A stretch of DNA of 64,000 nucleotides, taken from assembly GCF_900104475.1 (NCBI RefSeq), contig NZ_FNJR01000009.1:81697-145696 (forward strand), read 5' to 3'. Below are positions 52,044 through 61,612 of the stretch, piece after piece. The notes beneath the pieces are model-generated. The model was not told the origin of the DNA, ran no database searches, and saw nothing but the letters and a program-made list of their open reading frames with translations. Every line of letters starts with the position of its first letter. Position 1 is the stretch's first letter. The DNA comes from Actinopolyspora xinjiangensis. GTDB taxonomy: Bacteria; Actinomycetota; Actinomycetes; Mycobacteriales; Pseudonocardiaceae. Position numbers and translations under genes: made by a program.

Positions 52044-53561
52044 TTGAACGATTACGACGTCAACGCGGGAGACTACGAGCAGGCAGCGAATTCCGAGGAG
52101 ATCTACCGGCAGGAGTACACCCGTGCCACGGAGCGTCACTCCGGTGACGACCTGCTGAGCAGGCTGATCACAATGGCCACCGGCACGATCCAAGCCACGT
52201 CCGGCACCGACAGGCAGGTCAGATCGGACGCCAGACGTATGGCGGAGCAGGGCGCGGGCCTGCGCGAGGCACCGGCCGGACCGGCTGTCGATTACGAGGG
52301 AGTACCGCACGAGAGGCTCTACCGGATGGTCACCCAGGGCGTGGAGCCCGGCACCGTCGGGGAGCTGGAAACCATCTGGCTGGAGCTCGGCAACGGGCTG
52401 GTGGAGTTCAACGAGGAGATAGCCCAGGCGATCGACCGCAGCGACGGCTGGCAGGGGGAGGCGGGTGACGCCGCCAGGAGGTTCGCGGCGGAAGTGGGCC
52501 GCTGGGCCGGTGAGGTGGGGACCAACGCCCAGTTGGCCGCCCGCAACGTCGTCATGCAGTCCGATGCGGCCGCCACCGCGAAGAACTCCATGCCCGAGGT
52601 GGTGCACTTCGACCCCCGAGAAGCGGCCGAGCGGCTCAACAGCGTCACGGATCCGGCCGCCTATGCCGAACAGGCACAGGCGATGCGGGACAAGTACGCC
52701 GAACAGCAGGAGGCTCAGCGGGAAGCCGCGCGGGTGGTACGCAACTACGACGAGGCGTTGGACGAAACCGCCGCGAGTTCGCCGCGTTTTCCCCGACCTC
52801 CACTGTTCGGTTCGGGTGGCGGCGCCGCGGCGGAGACCGGTACGGCGGGGCCTACGGGTGGCATGGGGACCGAGGACGACGGAGACCGATCAGGAGGACG
52901 CGGCGGCGGTTCGGATTCCGACGGCCATCGGCGCGACTCCGAAGAGGAGGATCCCCGCCCCGACGGCTCCGATTCCGAGGACGACCGCCCCCGGCCCGGC
53001 AGGCGCCACAGGCACGACACCTCCTGGCCCGACCCCTCCTGGCCCGATGGAGAGGATGCCGAGGACTCCGGCGGAAAGACGGGTTCCCCCGATGACTCCA
53101 CCCGCGGTGAGGACGGGCGGCGCACGCCTTCTGAGCACGGGAACGTCCCGGCGAGCACCGGCTCCACGGGTTACGGCCCCGAGCCGAGCGCGGCCGGAGG
53201 CACCTCCCCCGGGGCCGTATCGGCTCCACGGGGCGGCGGTGTTCCCGGATCGGGCGGCGGTTCCGGTGAGTTCCTCGGCGGTGTGAGCGGCGGCACCGGT
53301 GGCGGTCGCGGCTCGGGCGGCTACGGAACCGGTGGTTACGGACGTGGTTCCGCCGGATACGACCCGGGGGGACACGGACGGGGGTTCGGTGGCCAGGGCA
53401 ACCCGGCCGGCCACGGCGCCGCCGCGGCACCGGGACGTGGCGGCTCCGGCGGTGGTGACGAGGACGGAGAGCACGAGCGCAAGTACGAGGCCGGGGAGGA
53501 TCCCTACGACATCTTCCTCGGCGACATGCCGCCCACGGCACCTCCGGTCATCGGTGAGTGA
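52044..53561 (+). CDS. PPE/WXG-like protein with long Gly-rich tail
   Basis: TTG 52044 is preceded by GGAGA; 505 residues. The first 245 residues are helical and PPE-like, with a W-x-G turn (RSDGWQGEAGDAARRF, Trp near 136) and a helical hairpin on each side (ETIWLELGNGLVEFNEEIAQ). After it comes a disordered tail rich in Gly, Ser, Asp and Pro, ending DEDGEHERKYEAGEDPYDIF. It is the probable secreted client of EspG. Low-complexity repeats in the tail are coding, not a CRISPR or tandem-repeat array. Confidence 0.78.
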   Translation: MNDYDVNAGDYEQAANSEEIYRQEYTRATERHSGDDLLSRLITMATGTIQATSGTDRQVRSDARRMAEQGAGLREAPAGPAVDYEGVPHERLYRMVTQGVEPGTVGELETIWLELGNGLVEFNEEIAQAIDRSDGWQGEAGDAARRFAAEVGRWAGEVGTNAQLAARNVVMQSDAAATAKNSMPEVVHFDPREAAERLNSVTDPAAYAEQAQAMRDKYAEQQEAQREAARVVRNYDEALDETAASSPRFPRPPLFGSGGGAAAETGTAGPTGGMGTEDDGDRSGGRGGGSDSDGHRRDSEEEDPRPDGSDSEDDRPRPGRRHRHDTSWPDPSWPDGEDAEDSGGKTGSPDDSTRGEDGRRTPSEHGNVPASTGSTGYGPEPSAAGGTSPGAVSAPRGGGVPGSGGGSGEFLGGVSGGTGGGRGSGGYGTGGYGRGSAGYDPGGHGRGFGGQGNPAGHGAAAAPGRGGSGGGDEDGEHERKYEAGEDPYDIFLGDMPPTAPPVIGE

Positions 53562-53671
53562 CCGTCCCCGGCGCGGCGGTTTCACGGGAGACCGCCGCGC
53601 CACGGCCACGCCACGGCCGCGCCCACCGGAACGGGCGGTGCGCCGCCGTGGCGCGAAGCCGAGCGCCGGAC

Positions 53672-54775
53672 TCAGCTCTCCCCGGCGATGAAGGACTCCA
53701 CCGCCTCGTAGGCTTCCGAGTCGGAGTACTGCTCCGGCGGGGACTTCATGAAGTAGGACGAGGCAGACAGCACCGGACCGCCGATCCCGCGGTCGGCCGC
53801 GATCTTGGCCGCCCGGATGGCGTCGATGATGATGCCCGCCGAGTTCGGCGAGTCCCACACCTCCAGCTTGTACTCCAGGTTGACCGGAGCGTCTCCGAAG
53901 GCACGCCCCTCCAGCCGGATGTAGGCCCACTTGCGGTCGTCCAGCCAGGGGACGTAGTCCGAAGGACCGATGTGCACGTTGCGGTCACCCATGTCACGCC
54001 GTACCTGCGAGGTGACCGAGTTCGTCTTGGACGTCTTCTTGGACTCGAGCCTGTCGAGTTCCTTCATGTTGAGGAAGTCCATGTTGCCGCCGACGTTGAG
54101 CTGCATCGTGCGGTCCAGGTGCACGCCGCGGTCCTCGAACAGCTTGGTGAGCACCCGGTGGGTGATCGTCGCCCCCACCTGGGACTTGATGTCGTCGCCC
54201 ACGATCGGCACCCCGGCCTCGGTGAACTCGCGCGCCCATTCGGGGTCGGAGGCGATGAACACCGGCAGCGCGTTGACGAACGCCACACCGGCCCGCAGCG
54301 CGGCCCGCGCGTAGAACTTGTCGGCTTCCTCCGAGCCCACCGGCAGGTAGGAAACCAGCACGTCGGCCCGGGACTCGCGCAGCGCTTCGACGATGTCGAC
54401 GGGCTGCTCCTCGGACTCCTCGATGGTCTCGGAGTAGAACTGGCCCAGCCCGTCCAGCGTGTGGCCGCGCTGCACCGACACGCCCAGCGGCGGGACGTCG
54501 GCGATCTTCATCGTGTTGTTCTGGCTCGCAACCACGGCCTCGGACAGGTCGCGGCCGACCTTCTTCGCGTCGACGTCGAACGCTGCGACGAACTCCAGGT
54601 CACCGACATGGTAACCCCCGAAGTCCACGTGCATCAGGCCGGGGACCCGACCGCTCGGGTCCATCTGCCCGTAGTACTGCACACCCTGTACCAGCGACGC
54701 GGCGCAGTTGCCCACACCGACGATCGCCACTCGGACCTTGCCGGTCGTCGCCTCGTCGTGACGATCTCCGCCCAT
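53672..54775 (-). CDS. ino1: Inositol-3-phosphate synthase
   Basis: 367 residues, actinobacterial type. NAD-binding [20 protein letters not shown], then [56 protein letters not shown] and [20 protein letters not shown] at the active site. Makes inositol phosphate from glucose-6-phosphate for phosphatidylinositol and mycothiol, so it serves the pathway completed by MshD at 20 kb. Twenty-one bases after padR, as in Mycobacterium (Rv0046c, Rv0047c). Confidence 0.95.
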   Translation of the reverse strand: MGGDRHDEATTGKVRVAIVGVGNCAASLVQGVQYYGQMDPSGRVPGLMHVDFGGYHVGDLEFVAAFDVDAKKVGRDLSEAVVASQNNTMKIADVPPLGVSVQRGHTLDGLGQFYSETIEESEEQPVDIVEALRESRADVLVSYLPVGSEEADKFYARAALRAGVAFVNALPVFIASDPEWAREFTEAGVPIVGDDIKSQVGATITHRVLTKLFEDRGVHLDRTMQLNVGGNMDFLNMKELDRLESKKTSKTNSVTSQVRRDMGDRNVHIGPSDYVPWLDDRKWAYIRLEGRAFGDAPVNLEYKLEVWDSPNSAGIIIDAIRAAKIAADRGIGGPVLSASSYFMKSPPEQYSDSEAYEAVESFIAGES

Positions 54776-54796
54776 GGTCGCCGGCCTCCTTCTCGG

Positions 54797-55384
54797 TCAT
54801 GTCCCGTTCGTCGTGTCCCTGTCCAAGCCCCGGGCGAGCCGATCACCCGCGGTCTCGGGCCGACCGGCACCCTGCTCGGCCCGCTCGTGCGCGATCAGTT
54901 CGTCCAGCCAGCGAACCTCCAGTTCGCTGTGATCCAGGCCCAGGCGGTGCAGCTGCGCCGTGTACCGGTCGCACTGCTCGTCGGCTCTGGCCAGGATCGC
55001 CCGCTGTCCTTCCCGGCGCTGCTCCACGCGCCGACGGCGGCTCTCCAGAATCCGCATCCGGATCGGCGCCGGGGTCCGCGCGAAGAAAGCCAGCCGCACG
55101 TCGAACGCCTCGTCCTGGCACGCTCGTGGCCCGCAGTCCTCGACCAGCTCGACGAAGCGGTCCCTTCCCCGCTCGGTGAGCCGGTAGACACGCCGAGCTC
55201 GCCGTGACCGCCGCGCGTCCTGCTCGTCCTGGGTTTCCTCGATCAGCCCCGACCGCCGCATCCGCCGCAACGTCGGGTAGACCGTTCCGCAGGAGAACGC
55301 ACGGATCTCCTGGAGCCGCTTGCGCAGCTCGTAACCGTGCATCGGCGCTTCGTGCAGCAGTCCCAGCACCGCGAGTTCGAGCAT
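54797..55384 (-). CDS. PadR-family regulator
   Basis: ATG 55384 after GGGAGGAGGG; 195 residues. PadR winged helix: LELAVLGLLHEAPMHGYELR, SCGTVYPTLRRMRRSGLIEE and a C-terminal helical dimerisation arm (RRRRVEQRREGQRAIL). Positioned directly before ino1, which it probably controls. A perfect 16-base palindrome lies 58-73 bases upstream of its start, likely its own operator. Confidence 0.88.
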   Translation of the reverse strand: MLELAVLGLLHEAPMHGYELRKRLQEIRAFSCGTVYPTLRRMRRSGLIEETQDEQDARRSRRARRVYRLTERGRDRFVELVEDCGPRACQDEAFDVRLAFFARTPAPIRMRILESRRRRVEQRREGQRAILARADEQCDRYTAQLHRLGLDHSELEVRWLDELIAHERAEQGAGRPETAGDRLARGLDRDTTNGT

Positions 55385-55441
55385 CGGCCCTCCTCCCGCG
55401 GACGAAGCCCAGTCGAGCAGCACCCGGTGTTGATTATATCG

Positions 55442-55457
55442 TCCCGATACATCGGGA
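55442..55457 (-). promoter_or_regulatory. Palindromic operator upstream of padR
   Basis: TCCCGAT and ATCGGGA flank AC. It sits in an otherwise empty 306-bp gap (55385-55690) between the diverging padR and DUF5318 genes, next to an A+T-rich TGATTATATC that may be the promoter -10 region. Confidence 0.6.
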
Positions 55458-55690
55458 TTCGAAGTCCTCATCGGGCCGGGCGAGGGCGTGCGGTGCGCGC
55501 TCGACGGCGGGGCACGGCGTCGCCGTCGACGGCGGTCCGTGAGCCGGAGCACCCGAGCTCCGTCCCCGAGCTTTTCAGCAGCTCGCGGACCTGATCGCGC
55601 GATCACCACCCCCGATTCGAAGGGGGTCGCGCCCCGGCTCTGCCCCGAACGGCCCATGGAGCTCGGGCACAGGGCACGTACGCTGTGGGC

Positions 55691-56095
55691 GTGCGGACCC
55701 AACGGCAAGTGGTGGATTACGCGTTGCGGCGTCGGTCGCTGCTCGCGCGACTCCACGCTGGCCGGGTGAGGGTGACGGATGTCTGCGACGCGGGCCCGTA
55801 TCTGCTGCAGGCCGCCAAGTTCCACGGCGAGCCCAGTGACGTGATCTGCCCGGTGTGCCGCAAGGAGCGGGTGACCTACGTCTCGTGGGTGTTCGGCGAG
55901 CAGCTCAAACACGCCGACAACTCGGCCCGGAGCAACGCGGAACTGGCGCGTATGGCCACCATGTTCGAAGAGTTCAACGTGTTCGTCGTCGAGGTTTGCC
56001 GTACATGTAACTGGAACCACCTGGTGCAGTCATACGTCCTCGGGACCGGGGGCCACCACGGCCGCGGTCGGGGACGCAGGACCGCTGCCGAATGA
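55691..56095 (+). CDS. DUF5318 zinc-ribbon-like protein
   Basis: GTG 55691 starts RTQRQVVDYALRRRSLLARL, the usual opening of the family; GTG 55685 would add two residues. 134 residues. Two C-x-x-C pairs (ICPVCRKERV near 54 and VCRTCNWNHL near 104) probably bind one zinc. Basic C-terminus. Found beside ponA throughout actinobacteria (Rv0049 position); function unknown. Confidence 0.85.
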   Translation: MRTQRQVVDYALRRRSLLARLHAGRVRVTDVCDAGPYLLQAAKFHGEPSDVICPVCRKERVTYVSWVFGEQLKHADNSARSNAELARMATMFEEFNVFVVEVCRTCNWNHLVQSYVLGTGGHHGRGRGRRTAAE

Positions 56096-56189
56096 GCGCC
56101 CAGCATCATCGGTAGCGGACGAGTGGCACCCGCAGACGTGAACGCATCGCACGGCGTCCGCTGACGCCTGTCCCGGAGGACGACTTCTC

Positions 56190-59100
56190 GTGAGTGACGA
56201 GCGTGACGACCGGTCCGACGACGGCCGGGAACAACCGGCTGCCGGGGACCGGGAACCGGAGCGCGGACGGCACCCCGGCCGGCCGCCCCACAGTGAGCAG
56301 CAGGGGGAACGGGCCGGGCACGGCAACGAGCCCCCCAGGGAGAACCGCCCGGCTCCGCCACCGGAGCACGGCGGCGCACCGCCGCCGCAGCCCCCCCAGG
56401 CACCGCAGTCCTCACAGGCACCGCAGCAACCGCCTCGGGGGCAACCACCGCAGCACCGGTGGCCCGGTGGCCAGCAGGGCGCACAGCCCCCCGCGCCGCA
56501 GGGCGGACCGCCCCCCTCGGCACAGCCGCATCCGGGACAGCAGGGCCCCCAAGGGGGACAGTTACCGAACGGGCCCGCACCCGGACAACCACCGCACCCC
56601 CCGCAAGGAGGGCCTGCCCAGGGGCAGCCTCCAACGCCTCCCGCCGGTCCACCGCGCGGCGCTCCCGCTGGGCAACCCCCGGCGCCGGAGCCCTCCTCGC
56701 AGCGCGGTCCGACGTGGCCGGGTGAGGACGCCACGACGCAGTGGCCCGGCGGCGCGCAGCAACCTCCCGGCTTCCCACAGGGCGGTCCGCAACACCCGCG
56801 GGATCCCGACGCGACGGTGCGGCAACCGGCTGTGGACGACTCGGGAACACCGCGTGACGCCTCGGGCAGACCACCCGCCGGCCCTCCCGCGCCACCACCG
56901 GGCAACGCCGGGCCACCTCCGCCCGGCGGGAGCCCCGACGACGTTCCGACCAGGAAGACCCCGCCGCCGGGAGCACCGCAGGGCCCTCCGCCCGCACAGC
57001 CTCCCGGCGCGGGGCAGCCCCCCAACGGCCCCGGTGAGGCACCGACCGAGCACATCGCCTCCGTGAGCGGCGCGAACACACCCCCCGACGAGCGGACCCG
57101 GCAACATCGGCCGACCGGTGGCCCGACAGCCGGAGCCGCCGGTGCCGCCGCGGGCGCCGCTGGGTCCGGGCCGGATCCGGCGGGAACGAACGGGAATCCG
57201 CGGGAGGGCGCGAGCCGGGACGAGGAGCCCGAGACCACGCGGTCGGCCCGCTCCGAACCACCGGAGCGGCCGTCCGAGTTCGAGGCCACCCGCGCCGAGC
57301 CGGAAGCTCCGCTGGACAACGACCCGGGGCTGATCACGCACCGTGCCTCGCAGGGCGGTTACAGCTACTACTCGGACGCGGACCCCTACCCCGACGATGA
57401 CCACGACGACTTCGAGGACCGGTTCGACGACGAACTCGACTATCCCGACGACCCGGATGACGACGATATGACGGCCCTGGCCAGGAAGAAGCGCGGCAGA
57501 CGCAGGATCTGGCGCGGTCTGCGGCGTACCTGCTACGTCGCCGCCGCGCTGGCGATCCTGGTTCCGGGCGCGGTGTTCGCCTGGTGTTACTTCACCTTCG
57601 ACATCATCCCGCCGTCGAAGGTCGCCAAGAACTACAACACCAGCTTGGTGGTCAAGTACTCCGACGGCAGCCTGCTGAACAAGTTCTCGCCGGACGAGGG
57701 GCAGGAACGCGTGCTCATCGACGACCTCAGCGAGGTCCCGGAAGACATGCGGCACGCCACCATGGCGGCCGAGGACGCGGACTTCTACAGCAACCCGGGC
57801 TTCTCGGTGTCCGGCATCGGCCGCGCCGTCTACAACCAGCTCTCCGGCGGGCAGGGCGGCGGCTCGACCATGACGCAGCAGTACATCAAGCTGAGTACCG
57901 GCCGCGACGCCCACACCATCAAGCGCAAGTTCACCGAGATCGTGCGGGCGTTCAAGCTGACCAACCAGTACGACAAGACCACGATCTTCAAGGCATACCT
58001 GAACACCGCCTACTACGGCAGGGACGCCTACGGCATCGACAACGCGGCCGAGGCCTACTTCGGCAAGGACCCGAGCGAGCTCAACGCCTCCGAGTCGGCC
58101 CTGCTGGCCGGGATGGTGCAGCTGCCCAGGGGCAACGATCCCCGGGTGGACGCCAAGCGGGCCGAGAAGCGCTGGGAGTACGTGACCGGCCAGATGCGGG
58201 ACAACGGCTGGCTCAGCCAGCGGGAGTACGAGAGCCTGGAGATGCCGCAGACCAGGCCGATGTTCGCGTGGAAGACGAAGACCACCACCGCGCAGATCCA
58301 CATCCAGCAGCGCATCGTCGAAGAGCTGGAGGAACGCGGCTACACCAAGGACGACATGACCAGCCAGGGTCTTCAGGTGGTCACCACGCTGGACAAGCAG
58401 GCCCAGCAGGCGGCCCAGGAGGCGGTGCGGCAGGTGATGGCCGACCAGCCCGAAGAGATCAACCCCGCCCTCGCCGCGGTGGATCCCAAGAGCGGTGCGG
58501 TACGGGCCTACTACCCCGGCAACAAGGGCTACGACTGGGTCAAACAGCGCCAACCCGTGGGCTCCTCGTTCAAGCCGTTCGTCACCGCGACCGGCCTGAA
58601 GCAGGGCCACGGCATCGGGGAGACCTACGACGGTTCGGACGACCAGACCATCGGCGGCACCGAGTTCGGCAACGCGGGCGGTGTCCGGTGCACCCACCCG
58701 AAACGCTGCGGGGTGCGCGAGGCCACCGAGGAATCGGTCAACACCGCGTTCGTGAACATGGCCAACAAGTTCGGTCCGCAGAGCGTGGCCGAGACCGCCT
58801 ACGAGGCCGGCATCCCGCGCGAGAAGGTCACCGACGACGGTGAGACCAAGCCGGTGCTCGCCGACGCGAGGACGGGCAACCCGGACCTCGGCATCGCGCT
58901 GGGCCGGTTCCCGGTGAGCACGCTGAGCCTGGCCAACGGCTACGGCGGGCTGGCCGACGGGGAGCGGGCCGAGCCGTTCCTGGTCGACAAGATCGTGGAC
59001 AACGACGGCGAGGTCAAGGAGGACTTCTCCCCCGAGACCGAGACGGCCTTCGACGAGAGCTCCACCCGCAGTGCCAACATCGCGGCCAACGTCACCGAGA

Positions 59101-59729
59101 GCATGCGGGACGTGGCCGAGGGATACGGGCTCGACCTCACCGGCGACCGGCCGGTGGCCTCCAAGAGCGGCACCCACCAGTTCAACAACACCTCCCACAA
59201 CGAGACCGCCTCGTACGTGGGCTACACGCCGCAGATCTCCACGGCGGTCGTGCTCAACAAGTCCACCACCTCGAAGCAACCGCTGACCGACGCGTCGGGC
59301 AGCGACATCTACGGCGCCAACGAGCCCGGTGAGATCTGGCAGAAGTTCATGAACGCCTATCTGGCGGGCAAGCCGGTCGAGCGGTTCCAGGAACCGGACC
59401 CCATCGGGCAGTTCAGCGTGCCGCCACCGCCGAGTTCGGAGGAGCCGAAGGAGGAGACTGAGGAGTCGAGCACTCCGCCGTCCAGCGAGCCGGAGTCCAG
59501 CGAACCGGAATCCGATTCCAGCTCCACCCCGCCGTCGAGCGGGTGGTCGGAGACCTCGGAGCCGAACGAGGACTGCCAGGACAACCCCTGGTTCTCGGAC
59601 TGCGAGGGCAACGGCGACGGATCGGGTGACGGTGACGGCCCGGGTGACGGAAACGGCGACGGCAACGGGAACGACGACGAGGTCAACGCGCAGGACAACG
59701 AAGGGGCCAGGCGCCCCGATTCGGGGTAG
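56190..59729 (+). CDS. ponA: Class A penicillin-binding protein (PonA1-like)
   Basis: 1179 residues from GTG 56190 after CGGAGGA. Residues 1-430 are a Pro/Gln/Gly-rich disordered cytoplasmic region, followed by an acidic patch and one membrane helix (YVAAALAILVPGAVFAWCYF, about 448-467). Transglycosylase: AAEDADFYSNPGFSVSGIGR and GGSTMTQQYIKLS. Transpeptidase: nucleophile in GSSFKPF (Ser near 792), EESVNTAF and KSGTH. A Ser/Glu/Asp/Gly-rich 110-residue tail follows. Builds and cross-links peptidoglycan outside the membrane. Position as Rv0050. Confidence 0.93.
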   Translation: MSDERDDRSDDGREQPAAGDREPERGRHPGRPPHSEQQGERAGHGNEPPRENRPAPPPEHGGAPPPQPPQAPQSSQAPQQPPRGQPPQHRWPGGQQGAQPPAPQGGPPPSAQPHPGQQGPQGGQLPNGPAPGQPPHPPQGGPAQGQPPTPPAGPPRGAPAGQPPAPEPSSQRGPTWPGEDATTQWPGGAQQPPGFPQGGPQHPRDPDATVRQPAVDDSGTPRDASGRPPAGPPAPPPGNAGPPPPGGSPDDVPTRKTPPPGAPQGPPPAQPPGAGQPPNGPGEAPTEHIASVSGANTPPDERTRQHRPTGGPTAGAAGAAAGAAGSGPDPAGTNGNPREGASRDEEPETTRSARSEPPERPSEFEATRAEPEAPLDNDPGLITHRASQGGYSYYSDADPYPDDDHDDFEDRFDDELDYPDDPDDDDMTALARKKRGRRRIWRGLRRTCYVAAALAILVPGAVFAWCYFTFDIIPPSKVAKNYNTSLVVKYSDGSLLNKFSPDEGQERVLIDDLSEVPEDMRHATMAAEDADFYSNPGFSVSGIGRAVYNQLSGGQGGGSTMTQQYIKLSTGRDAHTIKRKFTEIVRAFKLTNQYDKTTIFKAYLNTAYYGRDAYGIDNAAEAYFGKDPSELNASESALLAGMVQLPRGNDPRVDAKRAEKRWEYVTGQMRDNGWLSQREYESLEMPQTRPMFAWKTKTTTAQIHIQQRIVEELEERGYTKDDMTSQGLQVVTTLDKQAQQAAQEAVRQVMADQPEEINPALAAVDPKSGAVRAYYPGNKGYDWVKQRQPVGSSFKPFVTATGLKQGHGIGETYDGSDDQTIGGTEFGNAGGVRCTHPKRCGVREATEESVNTAFVNMANKFGPQSVAETAYEAGIPREKVTDDGETKPVLADARTGNPDLGIALGRFPVSTLSLANGYGGLADGERAEPFLVDKIVDNDGEVKEDFSPETETAFDESSTRSANIAANVTESMRDVAEGYGLDLTGDRPVASKSGTHQFNNTSHNETASYVGYTPQISTAVVLNKSTTSKQPLTDASGSDIYGANEPGEIWQKFMNAYLAGKPVERFQEPDPIGQFSVPPPPSSEEPKEETEESSTPPSSEPESSEPESDSSSTPPSSGWSETSEPNEDCQDNPWFSDCEGNGDGSGDGDGPGDGNGDGNGNDDEVNAQDNEGARRPDSG

Positions 59730-59908
59730 TCACCTCCCAGTGTCCTCCCGAAGCTGATCCGGTCACCCGAGCGGAGGACCGGAGGAGCTGAAGCCGACGG
59801 GCGGTTCCGCCCGGCGGAGTCCCGCTACTGTCGGGAGGCCGAAACCACGCCGGGAGCGCGGTCGGTTCGTGGAACCGGCCGCGCTCCGCGTCGTCGGAGC
59901 TCCGTAAC

Positions 59909-61612
59909 ATGCGAACCGTGTCCGAGCCGGATCAGCCCGAACGAGCGGGAAGCGAGCGCGCCTCTTCCGAGGAGAACCGTGGCGGGCGCTCGCACGTCCA
60001 GGCCGGGGCACCCGCCGGAACCGAGGCCGGGGAACCGGAGGACGCGCCGCCGGCGCGGGTGGACAACGCCTCGTTGGGGAGGGCGCGTCGCGTCGCCCCC
60101 ACCTGGACGGAGCCGCTGGCGATCCGGCTGAGCGCGCCGTTCGGCGGGCCGCTGGGCAGGCACGCCCAGGTGGGCAGGCAGTGGTTCTGGACGCCGCTGC
60201 GGGTGATCCTGCTGCTGGCGGTGCTGCTGCTGGCCGCCGCCTGGCTGTTCAAGGCTCCCTGCGCGCAGACCTACGAGACCACCGACGGTCCCAGGCTGGA
60301 CTGGCGCGACCACCGGCAGTACACCGCGCTGTGCTACACCGACCTGATCCCGCGCTACGGCGCCGGTGACCTGGCGCCCGACGGGGCCTTCCCGTACAAG
60401 ACCTCCTGGGTGGACAACCCGGGCACTCGCTACGAGCAGGTCCGCTACATGGAGTACCCGGTGCTGACCGGGTTGTTCCAGTGGGCCAACGCGAAGCTCA
60501 CCGACGGCTGGATGGCGCTGGCCTCCCAGGGGCTGCTTCCCGCCACTGTGGAGGGTGCGGTCTACTTCGAGATCAGCGCGTTCTGGCTGTCCGCGGCCTG
60601 GCTGGTGACCGTCTGGGCGCTGTACCGGTTGTGCAAGTTCCGGGCGTGGGACGCGGCGCTGGCCGCCACCGCGCCGCTGGTGTTCGTGCACGCCTTCACC
60701 AACTTCGACGCGCTGGCGACGGCGTTGGCCACCACCGGACTGCTCGCCTGGGCGCGCAAGCGGGAGACGCTGGCGGGAGTGCTGCTCGGGCTCGGCGCGG
60801 CGACCAAGCTGTACCCGCTGCTGTTCATCGGCCCGATCCTGGTGCTGTGCCTGCGTTCCGGCCGAATCCGGGAGGGGGTTCGGACGCTGCTGGCCACGCT
60901 GGGCGCGTGGCTGGCGGTGAACCTGCCGATCATGTTGCTGTACCCGCGCGGCTGGTGGGAGTTCTTCAGGCTGAACAGCACCCGCCCCGCCGATCCGGAC
61001 TCGCTGTACAACGTGGTCATGTACTTCAGCGACTGGCCGGGCTTCGACGGTCCGCTCGGGCCGCAGGAGAGCCCGTCGGTGCTGAACACGGTGAGCTTCG
61101 TGCTGTTGCTGCTCGGCTGCGCGGCGATCGGGGTGCTGGCGCTGTCCGCGCCGGTGCGGCCCAGGCTGGCCCAGCTGTGCTTCCTGGTGGTGGCGGTGTT
61201 CCTGCTGACCAACAAGGTGTGGAGCCCGCAGTACTCGTTGTGGCTGGTGCCGCTGGCCGTGCTGGCGATCCCGCGCTGGCGGCTGCTGGTGACCTGGATG
61301 CTGATCGACGCGGCGGTCTGGGCGCCTCGGATGTACTACTTCCTCGGCACGTCCAACAAGGGACTGCCCGAGGGCTGGTTCCTGGGCGCGGTCGTGGTCC
61401 GCGACGCGGTGGTCGTGCTGATCTGCGCGCTGATCGTGCGGGAGATGCTGCGTCCGGAGCTGGACAGGGTACGCCGCAGGCCCAACGCCGATCCGCATGG
61501 CGGGTTCCTGGACAACGCCTCCGACCGGTTCGTGCTGCCTATCCCCCGGCGGTTCGCCCCCGTTCCCGCTGAGGGGCGGTCTCCGGCGCGGGCGAGCTTC
61601 CGGGGAACCTGA
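59909..61612 (+). CDS. GT87-family polyprenyl-phosphate mannosyltransferase-like protein
   Basis: 567 residues from ATG 59909 (GTG 59918 also possible). A hydrophilic 85-residue N-terminus, then about ten membrane helices. GT87 (DUF2029) motifs: CYTDLIPRYGAGDLAPDGAF, EYPVLTGLFQWANAKL, GLGAATKLYPLLFIGPILVL and SPQYSLWLVPLAVL. Such enzymes add mannose or related sugars from polyprenol donors to cell-wall lipoglycans. Corresponds to Rv0051, next to ponA1. Its last 74 bases overlap the converging GT87 gene. Confidence 0.83.
   Translation: MRTVSEPDQPERAGSERASSEENRGGRSHVQAGAPAGTEAGEPEDAPPARVDNASLGRARRVAPTWTEPLAIRLSAPFGGPLGRHAQVGRQWFWTPLRVILLLAVLLLAAAWLFKAPCAQTYETTDGPRLDWRDHRQYTALCYTDLIPRYGAGDLAPDGAFPYKTSWVDNPGTRYEQVRYMEYPVLTGLFQWANAKLTDGWMALASQGLLPATVEGAVYFEISAFWLSAAWLVTVWALYRLCKFRAWDAALAATAPLVFVHAFTNFDALATALATTGLLAWARKRETLAGVLLGLGAATKLYPLLFIGPILVLCLRSGRIREGVRTLLATLGAWLAVNLPIMLLYPRGWWEFFRLNSTRPADPDSLYNVVMYFSDWPGFDGPLGPQESPSVLNTVSFVLLLLGCAAIGVLALSAPVRPRLAQLCFLVVAVFLLTNKVWSPQYSLWLVPLAVLAIPRWRLLVTWMLIDAAVWAPRMYYFLGTSNKGLPEGWFLGAVVVRDAVVVLICALIVREMLRPELDRVRRRPNADPHGGFLDNASDRFVLPIPRRFAPVPAEGRSPARASFRGT

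Noticed and set aside
52800-53500. Repetitive Gly-rich stretch, first considered as a tandem-repeat or CRISPR-like array
   Set aside because: It is low-complexity coding sequence in frame with the PPE-like protein; there are no equal repeats with unique spacers.
56190-57100. Pro/Gln-rich repeat tract, considered as DNA repeat or origin
   Set aside because: It is in frame with the penicillin-binding protein and has no fixed period or DnaA-box pattern.
56562-59279. 905-residue minus-strand frame inside the penicillin-binding protein gene
   Set aside because: Shadow of the ponA-like gene; Gly/Arg/Leu/Val-rich without motifs.
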